This document shows, piece after piece, positions 1 through 7,949 of a DNA stretch of 55,122 bases. Numbering within the stretch: the first letter of the stretch is position 1; every line of letters starts with the position of its first letter. Source of the stretch: Arthrobacter sp. (lineage in GTDB: Bacteria > Actinomycetota > Actinomycetes > Actinomycetales > Micrococcaceae). The position numbers were made by a program, and so were the translations under genes. The stretch lies in NCBI RefSeq assembly GCF_031179385.1, contig NZ_JAPSHV010000007.1, positions 1-55,122 of the forward strand, read 5' to 3'. The notes under the pieces are model-generated. The model was not told the DNA's origin. It saw only the letters and a program-made list of their open reading frames with translations, and searched no databases.

Positions 1-253
1 GGTACGTGCCGGCGTCGGTGATTCCAAGATCGAGCACCTGGATGTTTCCTGGCCGCTCGCCGGTGGCAACTTCTCGCGCGCTGGTAGCAACCTGGCCGGC
101 ATTGGAGGGCGATGCCACGAGTATGCTTACCGGCCGATTCAATACCTGATCGACGCCGTCCAGCACCAGGTCCTTCTCAGCAGAGGACAGTACATAAGCG
201 GTGACCTTATAGCGGCCGCCCAGTACTGAACCAACATCTACTGCTTCTGGCAC
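1..253 (-). CDS. MurJ-associated pseudokinase, N-terminal part (runs off the window)
   Basis: Only the first 84 codons are inside the window; the 3' end lies beyond position 1. It starts with GTG preceded by a clear GGAGG ribosome binding site at about 259-263. The N-terminus (VLGGRYKVTAYV) looks like the glycine-loop strand of a Ser/Thr-kinase N-lobe, followed by a degenerate N-lobe. In mycobacteria the MurJ homologue MviN carries an intracellular pseudokinase domain at its C-terminus that is phosphorylated by PknB and bound by FhaA. Here an equivalent domain appears to be a separate gene 84 bp behind murJ on the same strand. That assignment is inference from position and the short N-lobe; the catalytic residues cannot be seen. 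Confidence 0.65.
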   Translation of the reverse strand, partial: MPEAVDVGSVLGGRYKVTAYVLSSAEKDLVLDGVDQVLNRPVSILVASPSNAGQVATSAREVATGERPGNIQVLDLGITDAGTY

Positions 254-337
254 GTGTTCCTCCCGGATGTGGATACTTTGTACCAATGCTACCGGTGACT
301 CCCGGGCCAATTTGCGTCTATGCCCCGGTGTCGCCCT

Positions 338-2065
338 CTAGCGCCGTTTGAAGCGAGACAGGAGCGGAGCAAGGAAGTCACTCAGCTCTGTGACTCGCAG
401 GACCTTCAGCATGGTTACGTATACGGCCACCATCAGGGGACCTGCCACCAGAAGTACGACGGTGGCACTGCCGACAGACTGCCACACGAATCCATTGGGC
501 TGGTAGCCACCGAAGAGCCAGAGGATGCCGGCGCCGACAGCGGCTGATACCAGCCCGGCGATGCTAAGCCGCACGTGGACGTCGTAGATGTGTCCGGCCC
601 CGTAGCTCCCGATCTGCCGCACAAGGAAAAAATGACTGACGATGACGGCGATGATGTTGCCGACCGTGAAGCTCAGGGCAAGCATCGGGACGATCAGGGC
701 TGGTTCGAACAGGCTCGCCGTGAGAGCCAGGGCTACCCCTGCCACAGAGAGAATGAGCTGGACCTTGAGCGGGGTGATCGCATCTTCAGCGGCGTAGAAC
801 ACCCGGTTCATGAAGAAGTTGGCACTGAGGAAGGGTGCACCAACGGCAAGAAGGGTGATGATCAAGGCGTTGAGGGCACCGCCTTCGCGGATGCCACCGG
901 AGAAGACCATGCCGAGGGGCGCTGCCAGTGCCAGAAGGGCTGCAGCACCGAAGACAGTCGCAACGCCGATGGTCCGCAGGCCAAGCGAAAGAGTTTCCTT
1001 CGTGGTTTGCAGATCGTTCTCGGCATGCGCCGCGGCGAGGCGGTTGAACATGACGGTGGCCAGGGAAAGAGCGATCACCGAATGCGGCAGGACGTAGACA
1101 AGCGAACCGATATCCAGGTTGGTGAGGCCGGCGATGTAGGTGTCGTCGGGGAGGTCGGTTCGTGCCTCGGTAGCGATGGTGGCAACCCACTGGTTGACCA
1201 TGTACAGGCCGTTGCCGATCAGCATCGTCACGATGGTGATGGAAGCCAGGCGGCCGGTTTTCCCCAGCCCGACACCGCGCCACCTGAACCTGGGACGGAG
1301 GCCGAGGCGCAGGCGGCGCAGCGGCACGATGAGCACGAGCGCCTGGACGATGATTCCGAGGGTGGTTCCTCCCGCGAGGAGCAGGGTATGCGTGGGCGTC
1401 CACGTGTCCGGGGTGTGGCCCGTAGTCCGTTCAGCGCCCATCAGGGTGATGAAGGCGATGAGGAACCCGATGGAGACGATGTTGTTCACCACAGGAGCCC
1501 ACATGTAGGGACCGAAGGATCCGTTGGCGTTGAGGACCTGTCCGATGATCGAGTACAGGCCGTAGAAGAAAATCTGTGGCAGACACCAGTAGGCAAAGAC
1601 CGTCGTCAAGGCCAGCGCATCCCCGGATACATTCGTCAGCAGATCCGCAAGGAAGGGCGCCGCCAGTGTGATGAGTACCGTCAGGACGAACAGGACGATG
1701 ACCGAGAGCGTCATGAGCCGGCTTACGAAGTCCGCTCCACGGTCCTCCTGCTGGCTGGCACGGATGATCTGCGGCACCAGCACCGCATTGAACACACCGC
1801 CTGCGATCATCAGGAAGATATAGGTCGGCAGGTTGTTGGCCGCGGGAAAGAGGTCCGACACCGCACCGGCTGTGCCGATCGCCGTTGCGAGGAGCGCCAC
1901 CCGAACGAGGCCGAGTATGCGCGACACCAGCGTGCCTGCAGCCATGATTGCGCTGGAGCGTGCGGTTGAATCGGTGGGCGGAACTTCGCCCGCCGGGGTG
2001 GGACGGCGGCTGGGAACCACGCCCGCATCCTGGACGGGTATTGAGGCGGTGTTGGTATCAGACAT
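338..2065 (-). CDS. murJ: Lipid II flippase MurJ (MviN)
   Basis: 575 aa polytopic membrane protein of the MOP superfamily. MurJ flips the peptidoglycan precursor lipid II across the cytoplasmic membrane. A proline- and threonine-rich cytosolic N-tail of about 38 residues is followed by the typical first helices (IMAAGTLVSRILGLVR, then YIFLMIAGGVFNAVLVPQI) and about 14 hydrophobic segments. The length is that of a flippase without the long mycobacterial extension. The ATG at 2065 has only a weak purine stretch upstream, and the gap to the NUDIX gene is 70 bp, so the two are probably co-transcribed, with the pseudokinase gene following. Identity is very secure; the exact start is less so. Confidence 0.95.
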   Translation of the reverse strand: MSDTNTASIPVQDAGVVPSRRPTPAGEVPPTDSTARSSAIMAAGTLVSRILGLVRVALLATAIGTAGAVSDLFPAANNLPTYIFLMIAGGVFNAVLVPQIIRASQQEDRGADFVSRLMTLSVIVLFVLTVLITLAAPFLADLLTNVSGDALALTTVFAYWCLPQIFFYGLYSIIGQVLNANGSFGPYMWAPVVNNIVSIGFLIAFITLMGAERTTGHTPDTWTPTHTLLLAGGTTLGIIVQALVLIVPLRRLRLGLRPRFRWRGVGLGKTGRLASITIVTMLIGNGLYMVNQWVATIATEARTDLPDDTYIAGLTNLDIGSLVYVLPHSVIALSLATVMFNRLAAAHAENDLQTTKETLSLGLRTIGVATVFGAAALLALAAPLGMVFSGGIREGGALNALIITLLAVGAPFLSANFFMNRVFYAAEDAITPLKVQLILSVAGVALALTASLFEPALIVPMLALSFTVGNIIAVIVSHFFLVRQIGSYGAGHIYDVHVRLSIAGLVSAAVGAGILWLFGGYQPNGFVWQSVGSATVVLLVAGPLMVAVYVTMLKVLRVTELSDFLAPLLSRFKRR

Positions 2066-2135
2066 CGTTACTCATCGTCTCACCAATACGCTCCCACGCC
2101 GGTCACCCGCCGTCGGTGCCCGGGAGGCAACCCAC

Positions 2136-2666
2136 TTACAGGTACTGCGGAAGCACCTCTCGGGCAAGGTCGGCGATCCGGCGCTCATTCGGGAACGAGA
2201 GCTTGCGGCCAAGATCCGCGAGGGGAACCCACGCCACATCCACGGCCTCATGATCGGGATCGTTCTCGATGGTGAGGTGTCCACCGGTCGAGACCAGCAG
2301 GAAGTGATGAACCGTCTTGTGAACGCGGTGCCCGCTGACGGTGAACCAGTAGTCGATGCTGCCCAGCGCTGCAAGGACACGGCCGCGAATGCCTGTTTCC
2401 TCTTCGATCTCACGCACCGCTGCCTGCTCGTTGTTCTCCTGGTTTTCCGGGTGCCCCTTGGGCAGGCACCACTCGAGGCGTCCACCCCGGTTCAGACGGG
2501 CGATGATCGCGACATTGAGCAGGTCGGTTGACGTGTCGACGACGATTCCGCCGGCCGATACTTCCTCCACTGTCGGAAGCGTCTGGTGGATCATGGGCGC
2601 GCTCGTCCGGCCCATTGACGCTGTCAATGGGGTGCGCTTGGGGGCGCTGGGAACGGGTCGGTCCAT
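2136..2666 (-). CDS. NUDIX hydrolase (MutT4-type position)
   Basis: 176 aa. A complete Nudix box GX5EX7REUXEEXGU is visible (GHPENQ-E-NNEQAAV-REIEEETGI, residues about 72-94), so this should hydrolyse a nucleoside-diphosphate-linked substrate with divalent metal. The substrate cannot be told from sequence. The position, divergent from pcnA and upstream of murJ, matches M. tuberculosis Rv3908 (mutT4). The ATG at 2666 lies six bases behind TAGAGT, which supports this start and a leaderless transcript; an in-frame ATG 17 codons later is the alternative. Confidence 0.9.
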   Translation of the reverse strand: MDRPVPSAPKRTPLTASMGRTSAPMIHQTLPTVEEVSAGGIVVDTSTDLLNVAIIARLNRGGRLEWCLPKGHPENQENNEQAAVREIEEETGIRGRVLAALGSIDYWFTVSGHRVHKTVHHFLLVSTGGHLTIENDPDHEAVDVAWVPLADLGRKLSFPNERRIADLAREVLPQYL

Positions 2667-2672
2667 GTCCCC

Positions 2673-2678
2673 ACTCTA
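2673..2678 (-). promoter_or_regulatory. -10 element of a leaderless NUDIX/murJ transcript
   Basis: The minus strand reads TAGAGT, then six bases, then the ATG at 2666. No ribosome binding site and no convincing -35 are visible. Confidence 0.5.
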
Positions 2679-2838
2679 ACGACCTTTGCGGGGCGATGAT
2701 GACGTGACGCCCGGGGCGGACGCGGCGGCGCGGAACGTGCGGCGTGTTGCCGTGCGCGAGCCGACGATTGGGGACGGATGCCCATCCTTGCTTCCCCGTA
2801 ATGGTGTTTGGGCTGATCTCTGGCACGCTTAAACCACT

Positions 2839-4284
2839 ATGGTGCACCTGTTGGAAAACTCCCCGCTGACCGCCCCGCTTCCGGCGGTGGTCACCGAGCT
2901 CGGTCGTCTCTTCGCCGATGCCGGCCACGAACTCTCTCTGGTGGGCGGCCCGGTCCGCGACCTTTTCCTTGGGCGCTCCTCGCCGGACCTGGATTTCACG
3001 ACGGACGCCGACCCGGACCAGACCATCGCTGTCATTCGCCGCTGGGCTGACGCTTTCTGGGAGATCGGCCGGGAATTCGGCACGATCGGCCTTCGCAAGG
3101 ACTCGTTCACGATCGAGGTCACCACCTACCGGGCGGAAGCCTACGATCCATCCTCCCGCAAACCCGTGGTGGCGTTCGGTACGAACCTGGAGGATGACCT
3201 TCTCCGCCGGGACTTCACGATCAACGCCATGGCGCTCCGGCTTCCCTCGTTGGAACTCGTGGACCCCTACGGCGGCGTCAAGGACCTCCACGCCGGCCTG
3301 CTGCGCACCCCGGGTGCGCCGTCGTCGTCGTTCTCTGATGATCCGCTTCGGATGATGCGCGCGGCGAGGTTCGCATCCCAGCTGGGAGTGGAAGTTGCTC
3401 CGGAGGTGCGTGGAGCCATGACGGCAATGGCCGAGCGCATCACCATCATTTCCGCGGAGCGGGTGCGTGACGAGCTGACGAAGCTGATCAACGGGGCGCA
3501 CCCCCGCCGCGGGATCGACATCATGGTGTCCACCGGATTAGCCGACCACGTTCTGCCGGAGGTGCCCGCGCTTCGCCTCGAGATGGACGAGCACCACAGG
3601 CACAAGGACGTCTACCAGCACTCCCTGACCGTGCTGGAGCAGGCCTGTGAGCTGGAAACCGACGATGACGGTGCGGTGCCGGCTCCCGACTTCGTGCTGC
3701 GGTTCGCTGCACTGATGCACGACGTCGGCAAGCCGGCTACGCGGCGCTTCGAACCGTCAGGTGCGGTGAGCTTCCGCCACCACGACGTCGTCGGAGCGAA
3801 GCTAACGGCGAAGCGGATGAAGGCGCTTCGCTTCGACAATGACACGATCAAGGCTGTGGCCCGCCTCGTGGAACTGCACATGAGGTTCTACGGATATGGC
3901 GAGGCGGGCTGGACTGACTCAGCGGTCCGCCGCTACGTCTCCGACGCCGGCCCCCACCTTGAGCGGCTGCACCGGCTGACGCGCTCGGACGTGACAACCC
4001 GCAACCGCCGAAAGGCTGAGCGGCTCGCGTTCGCGTATGACGACCTCGAGGGACGCATTGCTGCGCTCGCCGAGCAGGAAGAACTGGCGGCCATACGGCC
4101 AGACCTGGACGGAGAACAGATCATGGCCCTTTTAGGCATCCGGCCGGGTCCCGTCGTGGGGCGGGCCTACCGCTACCTGCTGGAGGAGCGAATGGAGCAC
4201 GGCCCGCACACCCCGGACGAGGCTGAGGCGAAACTGCGCACCTGGTGGTCCAGCCAGCCCGAAGCCGCCGGGGATGAGTCGTGA
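2839..4284 (+). CDS. pcnA: CCA tRNA nucleotidyltransferase
   Basis: 481 aa. Adds or repairs the 3' CCA end of tRNAs. The class II nucleotidyltransferase head is clear: GGPVRD at residues 36-41, the metal-binding DLD at 50-52 and RRDFTINAMAL at 123-133. It is followed by the RNA-binding domain and an HD domain (H261, HD at 294-295) as in most bacterial enzymes of this type. No ribosome binding site precedes the ATG, so a leaderless start is possible, but the -10 is not clean (TTAAAC at 2829-2834). It is divergent from the NUDIX gene and overlaps the next gene by four bases, so the two are translationally coupled. Confidence 0.95.
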   Translation: MVHLLENSPLTAPLPAVVTELGRLFADAGHELSLVGGPVRDLFLGRSSPDLDFTTDADPDQTIAVIRRWADAFWEIGREFGTIGLRKDSFTIEVTTYRAEAYDPSSRKPVVAFGTNLEDDLLRRDFTINAMALRLPSLELVDPYGGVKDLHAGLLRTPGAPSSSFSDDPLRMMRAARFASQLGVEVAPEVRGAMTAMAERITIISAERVRDELTKLINGAHPRRGIDIMVSTGLADHVLPEVPALRLEMDEHHRHKDVYQHSLTVLEQACELETDDDGAVPAPDFVLRFAALMHDVGKPATRRFEPSGAVSFRHHDVVGAKLTAKRMKALRFDNDTIKAVARLVELHMRFYGYGEAGWTDSAVRRYVSDAGPHLERLHRLTRSDVTTRNRRKAERLAFAYDDLEGRIAALAEQEELAAIRPDLDGEQIMALLGIRPGPVVGRAYRYLLEERMEHGPHTPDEAEAKLRTWWSSQPEAAGDES

Positions 4285-4928
4285 GCCAGCCGGGCGCCGC
4301 TGCCGCCGACCTCACGCCCGCCGGCACGCCGCTGCCGAACCTTTGGCTCCTGCGACACGGCGAGACCGAGTGGTCGCGGGACGGCAACTACACGGGACTC
4401 ACGGACCTTCCGCTGACCGAGGGCGGGGAGCAGCAGGCCCGCGACGCCGCCGGCCGGCTGACCGGCGTCGACTTCGACGTGGTCTTCACGTCGCCGCTGC
4501 AGCGTGCCCGGCGGACAGCAGAGCTGGCGGGCTTCCCGAACGCGGAAGTACTGCCGCACGCTCATGAATGGGACTACGGCGACAACGAAGGCCGCAACAG
4601 CGTGAAGGTGCGCGAGGAGAATCCCGGGTACCTCATCTGGAAGGACGGCGCGCCGAACGGCGAGACGCTCGCCGAGGTGGGAGCTCGCGCCGACAGAATC
4701 ATCTCCCGCGTCCAGGCGGGCTGCGGAACGCCCGCGGATCAGGATCCGAACGCCGTTCCCGTCCGCAACGCACTTCTGGTCGCGCACGGGCACTTTCTTC
4801 GCATTCTCACCGCGCGCTGGCTGGAGTTCGACGCCGTTGAAGGACGGCGCTTCATCCTCGGTACCGCTGCGGTCTGCGCCCTCGGCTGGGACAAGCACAC
4901 GCCGGCCATCCTGCGTTGGAACATCTAA
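4281..4928 (+). CDS. Histidine phosphatase family protein (phosphoglycerate-mutase-like)
   Basis: 215 aa. The family hallmark LLRHGETEW (RHGE at residues 25-28, His26 the phospho-acceptor) is present, and a second catalytic His lies in LLVAHGHFLR near residue 170. The reaction is removal or transfer of phosphate through a phosphohistidine; the substrate cannot be read. A glutamate-rich TEGGEQQARDAA segment fits the broad-specificity phosphatase branch. The GTG start sits in GTGA, overlapping the pcnA stop by four bases, so it is translated from the pcnA message. The end overlaps the convergent DUF418 gene by four bases. Confidence 0.88.
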   Translation: MSQPGAAAADLTPAGTPLPNLWLLRHGETEWSRDGNYTGLTDLPLTEGGEQQARDAAGRLTGVDFDVVFTSPLQRARRTAELAGFPNAEVLPHAHEWDYGDNEGRNSVKVREENPGYLIWKDGAPNGETLAEVGARADRIISRVQAGCGTPADQDPNAVPVRNALLVAHGHFLRILTARWLEFDAVEGRRFILGTAAVCALGWDKHTPAILRWNI

Positions 4929-6139
4929 TTCCGCACAGCCTGTGCCCTGCGCGCGCCGTAAGTGATGCGGCGCATCAGCCACTCCATCGGACCCATTGAG
5001 ACCCGTGAGAGCAGGATCCGGCTGAAAACCAGCTGGGCTGCATAAATAACGACGGCGATGCCTGCCACCGCGGCGGCGGGCAGCTGGTCCGATAGACGCA
5101 GCCCGTAGGCCGTGAAGAGGAAGGCCATGATCAGCGATTGCATCAGGTAGTTGGTGAGCGCGATGCGGCCGGCGGGGGCGAGGAAGTCACGGAACCTGCC
5201 TCCCGTCGTCGTGCGGAAGAACAGCAGGAGGAGGCTGACATATCCGGCCGTCAGCAAGGGCGCGGTGAGCGTCGAGATCCCGACCGCTAGAACGCTGAAC
5301 TGCTCAGCGTCCACATAGTTGGTGAGGTAGGCCTGGATCGCCCCGGCGGTGAGGCCAACCGGGAGGGCTACTGACGCCGTCGTCGTGAGAGCGCGGCGGG
5401 AAAGCTGCCCTGAGAGGAGTCCAACCCTTCCGGCTGCGAGACCGAGGTAGAACATCGCCAGGGAGAGGGGGCCCTGGAACAGCACGACTCCGGCAACGTT
5501 GTTCAGGAAATTGTCGACGTTGGCGAAGAATGCGGAGCCTGGGCTCTGCACGAGCGCGTCTGCGTCGACATCGAAACCCACCGGCGGGAGGCCTACCGAG
5601 GCTACGGCGACGAAAAGTCCCACCACCAGAATGGCCGATCCGACGATTCCGATCAGGGCACTGCCCGCGATGACGGCTGCGGATGTCCGGATGGAGTACG
5701 TCGCCAGCAGAATGAAGCCCATCAACGCGTACGTGAGCAGGATGTCTCCGAAGAACAGAAAGGTCCCGTGCAGCAAACCGAGGACAAGCAAGGCGGTCAA
5801 TCGGCGCGACATCCGCTGAACCGGGGAGGCGGACGCAGCAACGGCCGCTTGCCACTGCAAGACGAAGCTGTATCCGAACAGGAAAGAAAAGAGCAGATAG
5901 AACTTTGCTTCGAACAGCGCTGCGACGGTGAACCGAACCGTCACATCGGCAGGAGAGTCGTGGGCGGGGCTGATTTCGCCGGCGACGGTGAACGGGTCGG
6001 CGAAGTACCAGATGTTGACCATGAGGATGCCGCCAAGCGCGAAGCTGCGCAGCGCATCCACCTCGCGAAGGCGCTTCAGCTTCACCGGTGCTTCCTTACG
6101 CCCGTCCGGAACTCTCATATCACTCTCATATTGGCCCAC
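4925..6139 (-). CDS. DUF418 family membrane protein (YeiB-like)
   Basis: 404 aa with about ten hydrophobic segments. The N-terminal part (EVDALRSFALGGILMVN) resembles heparan-N-acetyltransferase/acyltransferase-like membrane proteins. The C-terminal part around APAGRIALTNYLMQSLI is the DUF418 signature. Function is unknown; members are proposed transporters or envelope-modifying acyltransferases. The GTG at 6139 is the longest start, and an ATG seven codons in (6118) is equally possible because neither has a good ribosome binding site. It is convergent with the histidine phosphatase and divergent from the next membrane protein. Confidence 0.85.
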   Translation of the reverse strand: MGQYESDMRVPDGRKEAPVKLKRLREVDALRSFALGGILMVNIWYFADPFTVAGEISPAHDSPADVTVRFTVAALFEAKFYLLFSFLFGYSFVLQWQAAVAASASPVQRMSRRLTALLVLGLLHGTFLFFGDILLTYALMGFILLATYSIRTSAAVIAGSALIGIVGSAILVVGLFVAVASVGLPPVGFDVDADALVQSPGSAFFANVDNFLNNVAGVVLFQGPLSLAMFYLGLAAGRVGLLSGQLSRRALTTTASVALPVGLTAGAIQAYLTNYVDAEQFSVLAVGISTLTAPLLTAGYVSLLLLFFRTTTGGRFRDFLAPAGRIALTNYLMQSLIMAFLFTAYGLRLSDQLPAAAVAGIAVVIYAAQLVFSRILLSRVSMGPMEWLMRRITYGARRAQAVRN

Positions 6140-6229
6140 TAGAATCGATCTTCATCACGAGATACCGGGAACCGGTTGATTATTCGGCGGCGCCGTCTTG
6201 TGAAGGTCTCAGGAGGTATGGCAATCGTA

Positions 6230-6937
6230 ATGGGAAAGCTGATTTCGACGCTCGGGTGGGCCGGCGCCGCCCTGCTGGCGGTAGGGGCGATTATTGATGC
6301 TTTCTCGCCTGTCTTCGAAGGTGGGGGACGCATCTCCGCGGCCTTTTTCATGATCCGCGACATGACTTACGCGTCCAGGGAAGACAGTGTGTGGACCTGG
6401 TACTCCGTGCTCTTGCTTGCAGCGGTAGGTGTGGTTTTTGCGACTCTGGCGTTGATTCGCCGGTCAAACGGTGAAAGTTCCATCCCCTACTTCTGTTTCG
6501 CGGTGGTGGCAGCAGGCATGTCAATCGACGAAGCCACCCTGTTCCATGAGAAGTTTGCGATCGCCGCCCGGTTGATGGGGTTGTCCCTGCCATTTACATT
6601 CAGTTGGCTCATCATTGGCATCCCTTTCGCAGTCACCGCGGGTGTGATCCTTCTGCTGCTTGCCCGGCGAATAGATGCCACGCTGCGCCGTCGGCTCATC
6701 GTTGCGGGGGCTGTTTTTCTCCTGGGGGCTGTCGGGTTCGAACTGCTGGGTGGAATCATCGTGAACTTCTCTGACAATCTCGCGGCGCCCGGGAGTCGAT
6801 TGCTGTACCAGTTCGTCGCCATGCTTGAAGAGGGTTTGGAGCTCACCGGATCGCTGATTGCGCTATGGGCTGGCTTGAAAGCCGTCGACTTACAGTGGAT
6901 CGCGCAGCGCCTGAGTAGGAAGCACGCCGTCTCCTGA
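6230..6937 (+). CDS. Uncharacterised membrane protein with acidic/His motifs
   Basis: About 235 aa with six or seven hydrophobic segments. I do not recognise a named family. Two motifs inside or next to membrane segments stand out: SIDEATLFHE in the middle and MLEEGLELTGS near the C-terminus. They could form a metal site, which is inference. The perfect AGGAGG at 6211-6216 lies 13 bases before the ATG at 6230 and only one before the ATG at 6218, so the start is uncertain; an ATG at 6176 without a ribosome site also exists. Base composition is visibly less GC-rich than flanking genes. It ends 139 bases before a terminator. Confidence 0.7.
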   Translation: MGKLISTLGWAGAALLAVGAIIDAFSPVFEGGGRISAAFFMIRDMTYASREDSVWTWYSVLLLAAVGVVFATLALIRRSNGESSIPYFCFAVVAAGMSIDEATLFHEKFAIAARLMGLSLPFTFSWLIIGIPFAVTAGVILLLLARRIDATLRRRLIVAGAVFLLGAVGFELLGGIIVNFSDNLAAPGSRLLYQFVAMLEEGLELTGSLIALWAGLKAVDLQWIAQRLSRKHAVS

Positions 6938-7076
6938 GCGGCCCGGGGTGCTAAGGGAAGCCCGACCTTTGACAGCGTAATCGCCCCGCAATTTTCGCGC
7001 CAAAAAGATTTCAGATATTCCCCGAAAAGAGCTAGGCGAAGGGCCTTCCTTTGCGGTAGCTTTGAGAAGTGGCATT

Positions 7077-7102
7077 GGGAGATCTCAATCTCCCGGCTTT
7101 TT
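7077..7102 (+). terminator. Rho-independent terminator
   Basis: GGGAGAT, loop CTCA, ATCTCCC, then GGC and five T's. A stem of seven to eight bases with a T run, placed 139 bases behind the membrane-protein gene. The stretch 6938-7076 between them holds a TTGACA at 6969-6974 without a good -10, and nothing else I can name. Confidence 0.7.
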
Positions 7103-7146
7103 GCACAGTCCAGGTAAGCGCTAGATAGAAGTGGAGGTGGGATTCG

Positions 7147-7215
7147 GTGATTAACTTTCTCGGCGGCATGATGGCCGCGCGAACCCGCCCAGCCTCCGCC
7201 GTCGCAGCGCACTAA
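7147..7215 (+). CDS. Possible 22-residue leader peptide
   Basis: A GTG-started ORF of 22 codons ending in TAA. It has a strong ribosome binding site, GGAGGT at 7133-7138, eight bases upstream. The peptide begins hydrophobic (INFLGG) and continues with Ala, Arg and Pro. It is followed within 50 bases by two mutually exclusive small hairpins sharing GAGAAGT at 7257-7263, which is the layout of an attenuator. I do not recognise the peptide. Whether it is translated is inference. Confidence 0.35.
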   Translation: MINFLGGMMAARTRPASAVAAH

Positions 7216-7233
7216 TTTCCTGCTGAAACTGGC

Positions 7234-7263
7234 ACTTCTCTCCTAATTACTTCTGCGAGAAGT
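7234..7263 (+). promoter_or_regulatory. Alternative hairpins behind the small ORF (candidate attenuator)
   Basis: ACTTCTC at 7234-7240 can pair with GAGAAGT at 7257-7263. ACTTCT at 7249-7254 can pair with AGAAGT at 7258-7263, giving a three-base loop followed by TTCTTTC. The two pairings exclude each other. The rest of 7216-7378 is comparatively AT-rich; it holds CCCC-TTTA-GGGG at 7313-7324 and no recognisable gene. Confidence 0.3.
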
Positions 7264-7378
7264 TTCTTTCACTACTTGTGTGCCAGGCGTAGTCCGCCTC
7301 TCTTTTTCGTGCCCCCTTTAGGGGATGTGCTTTTACGCGCCATTTCCACTTCATGCACCACAATTCCAGGAGATATCC

Positions 7379-7705
7379 ATGCCTGCTTCTCAGGTCCTAT
7401 CTGTCCCCATTTCCACAGAACGCACCGCGACGCAGGTCGACGAACAGCCGCGTTCTCAGGGGGAATTCATCATGTCAGGCAATCTCACCCGCCTCGACGG
7501 CAGGGCAGGCGATCCCAGCCCTGAAGCGATCGATTCTGCAGCGGTGATGCCCGACTTCATGCAGCGAAAGGAGGTGTACCTCATGATCAAGAAACTCCGC
7601 GAAAGTGTTTCCTTCTGGAAGCGAATACAGGAATTGTCGGTCGATAGCGCCTGGGACAACGCCCAGTCCTACGCCCTGCCACAGCATCACCTGTTCATCA
7701 AGTAG
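7379..7705 (+). CDS. Small protein of unknown function
   Basis: 108 aa, not recognised. The first half is polar and probably disordered. The last 40 residues, from MIKKLRESVSFWKRIQEL, look like an amphipathic basic helix ending in PQHHLFIK. There is no signal peptide or obvious domain. The ATG at 7379 has AGGAG six bases upstream. Two further in-frame ATGs also have ribosome binding sites: 7471 behind AGGGGG and 7585 behind AAAGGAGG, the best site of the three. The product could therefore be 108, 77 or 40 residues. Third-position base use is moderately GC-rich, consistent with a real gene. A strong hairpin follows at 7788. Confidence 0.5.
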   Translation: MPASQVLSVPISTERTATQVDEQPRSQGEFIMSGNLTRLDGRAGDPSPEAIDSAAVMPDFMQRKEVYLMIKKLRESVSFWKRIQELSVDSAWDNAQSYALPQHHLFIK

Positions 7706-7787
7706 CAGCGTCCATGCGGCTGTGTAGCTGCGTCCTGTCGATCCGCGAAGGAGGGTCCGATGCAAGTCATCGATCCCATTCCAGGAG

Positions 7788-7813
7788 AAGCCCGCGCTTC
7801 CCAGCGCGGGCTT
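7788..7813 (+). terminator. Strong hairpin, probable terminator of the small-protein gene
   Basis: AAGCCCGCGC, loop TTCCCA, GCGCGGGCTT: a perfect ten-base stem followed by CCGCCTTTAA, so without a full T run. It isolates the mshA transcript from the small-protein gene. 7706-7949 holds nothing else I can support. Confidence 0.6.
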
Positions 7814-7949
7814 CCGCCTTTAACGGAGCAGCAGCCCCAATTCGCCGCACCTGTCACGGAATGTAGCGGCTGTTGTGCGCGTTATATGGTCAAAGATGGT
7901 TAGCGGGCAAGAGCAGGTGTGCCCTTAAGTGACAGTGAAGGGAGGGTGC

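Noticed and set aside
575-1969. 464-codon open frame on the plus strand opposite murJ
   Set aside because: It mirrors murJ, is full of Asp, Glu, Gln, Gly and His as expected from the complement of a hydrophobic gene, and resembles no protein.
7760-7903. 47-codon ORF with AAGGAGGG upstream and a CSGCC segment
   Set aside because: It runs through the perfect ten-base hairpin at 7788-7813, uses a TTA codon and shows no family; the hairpin is the better explanation, though the ribosome site is good.
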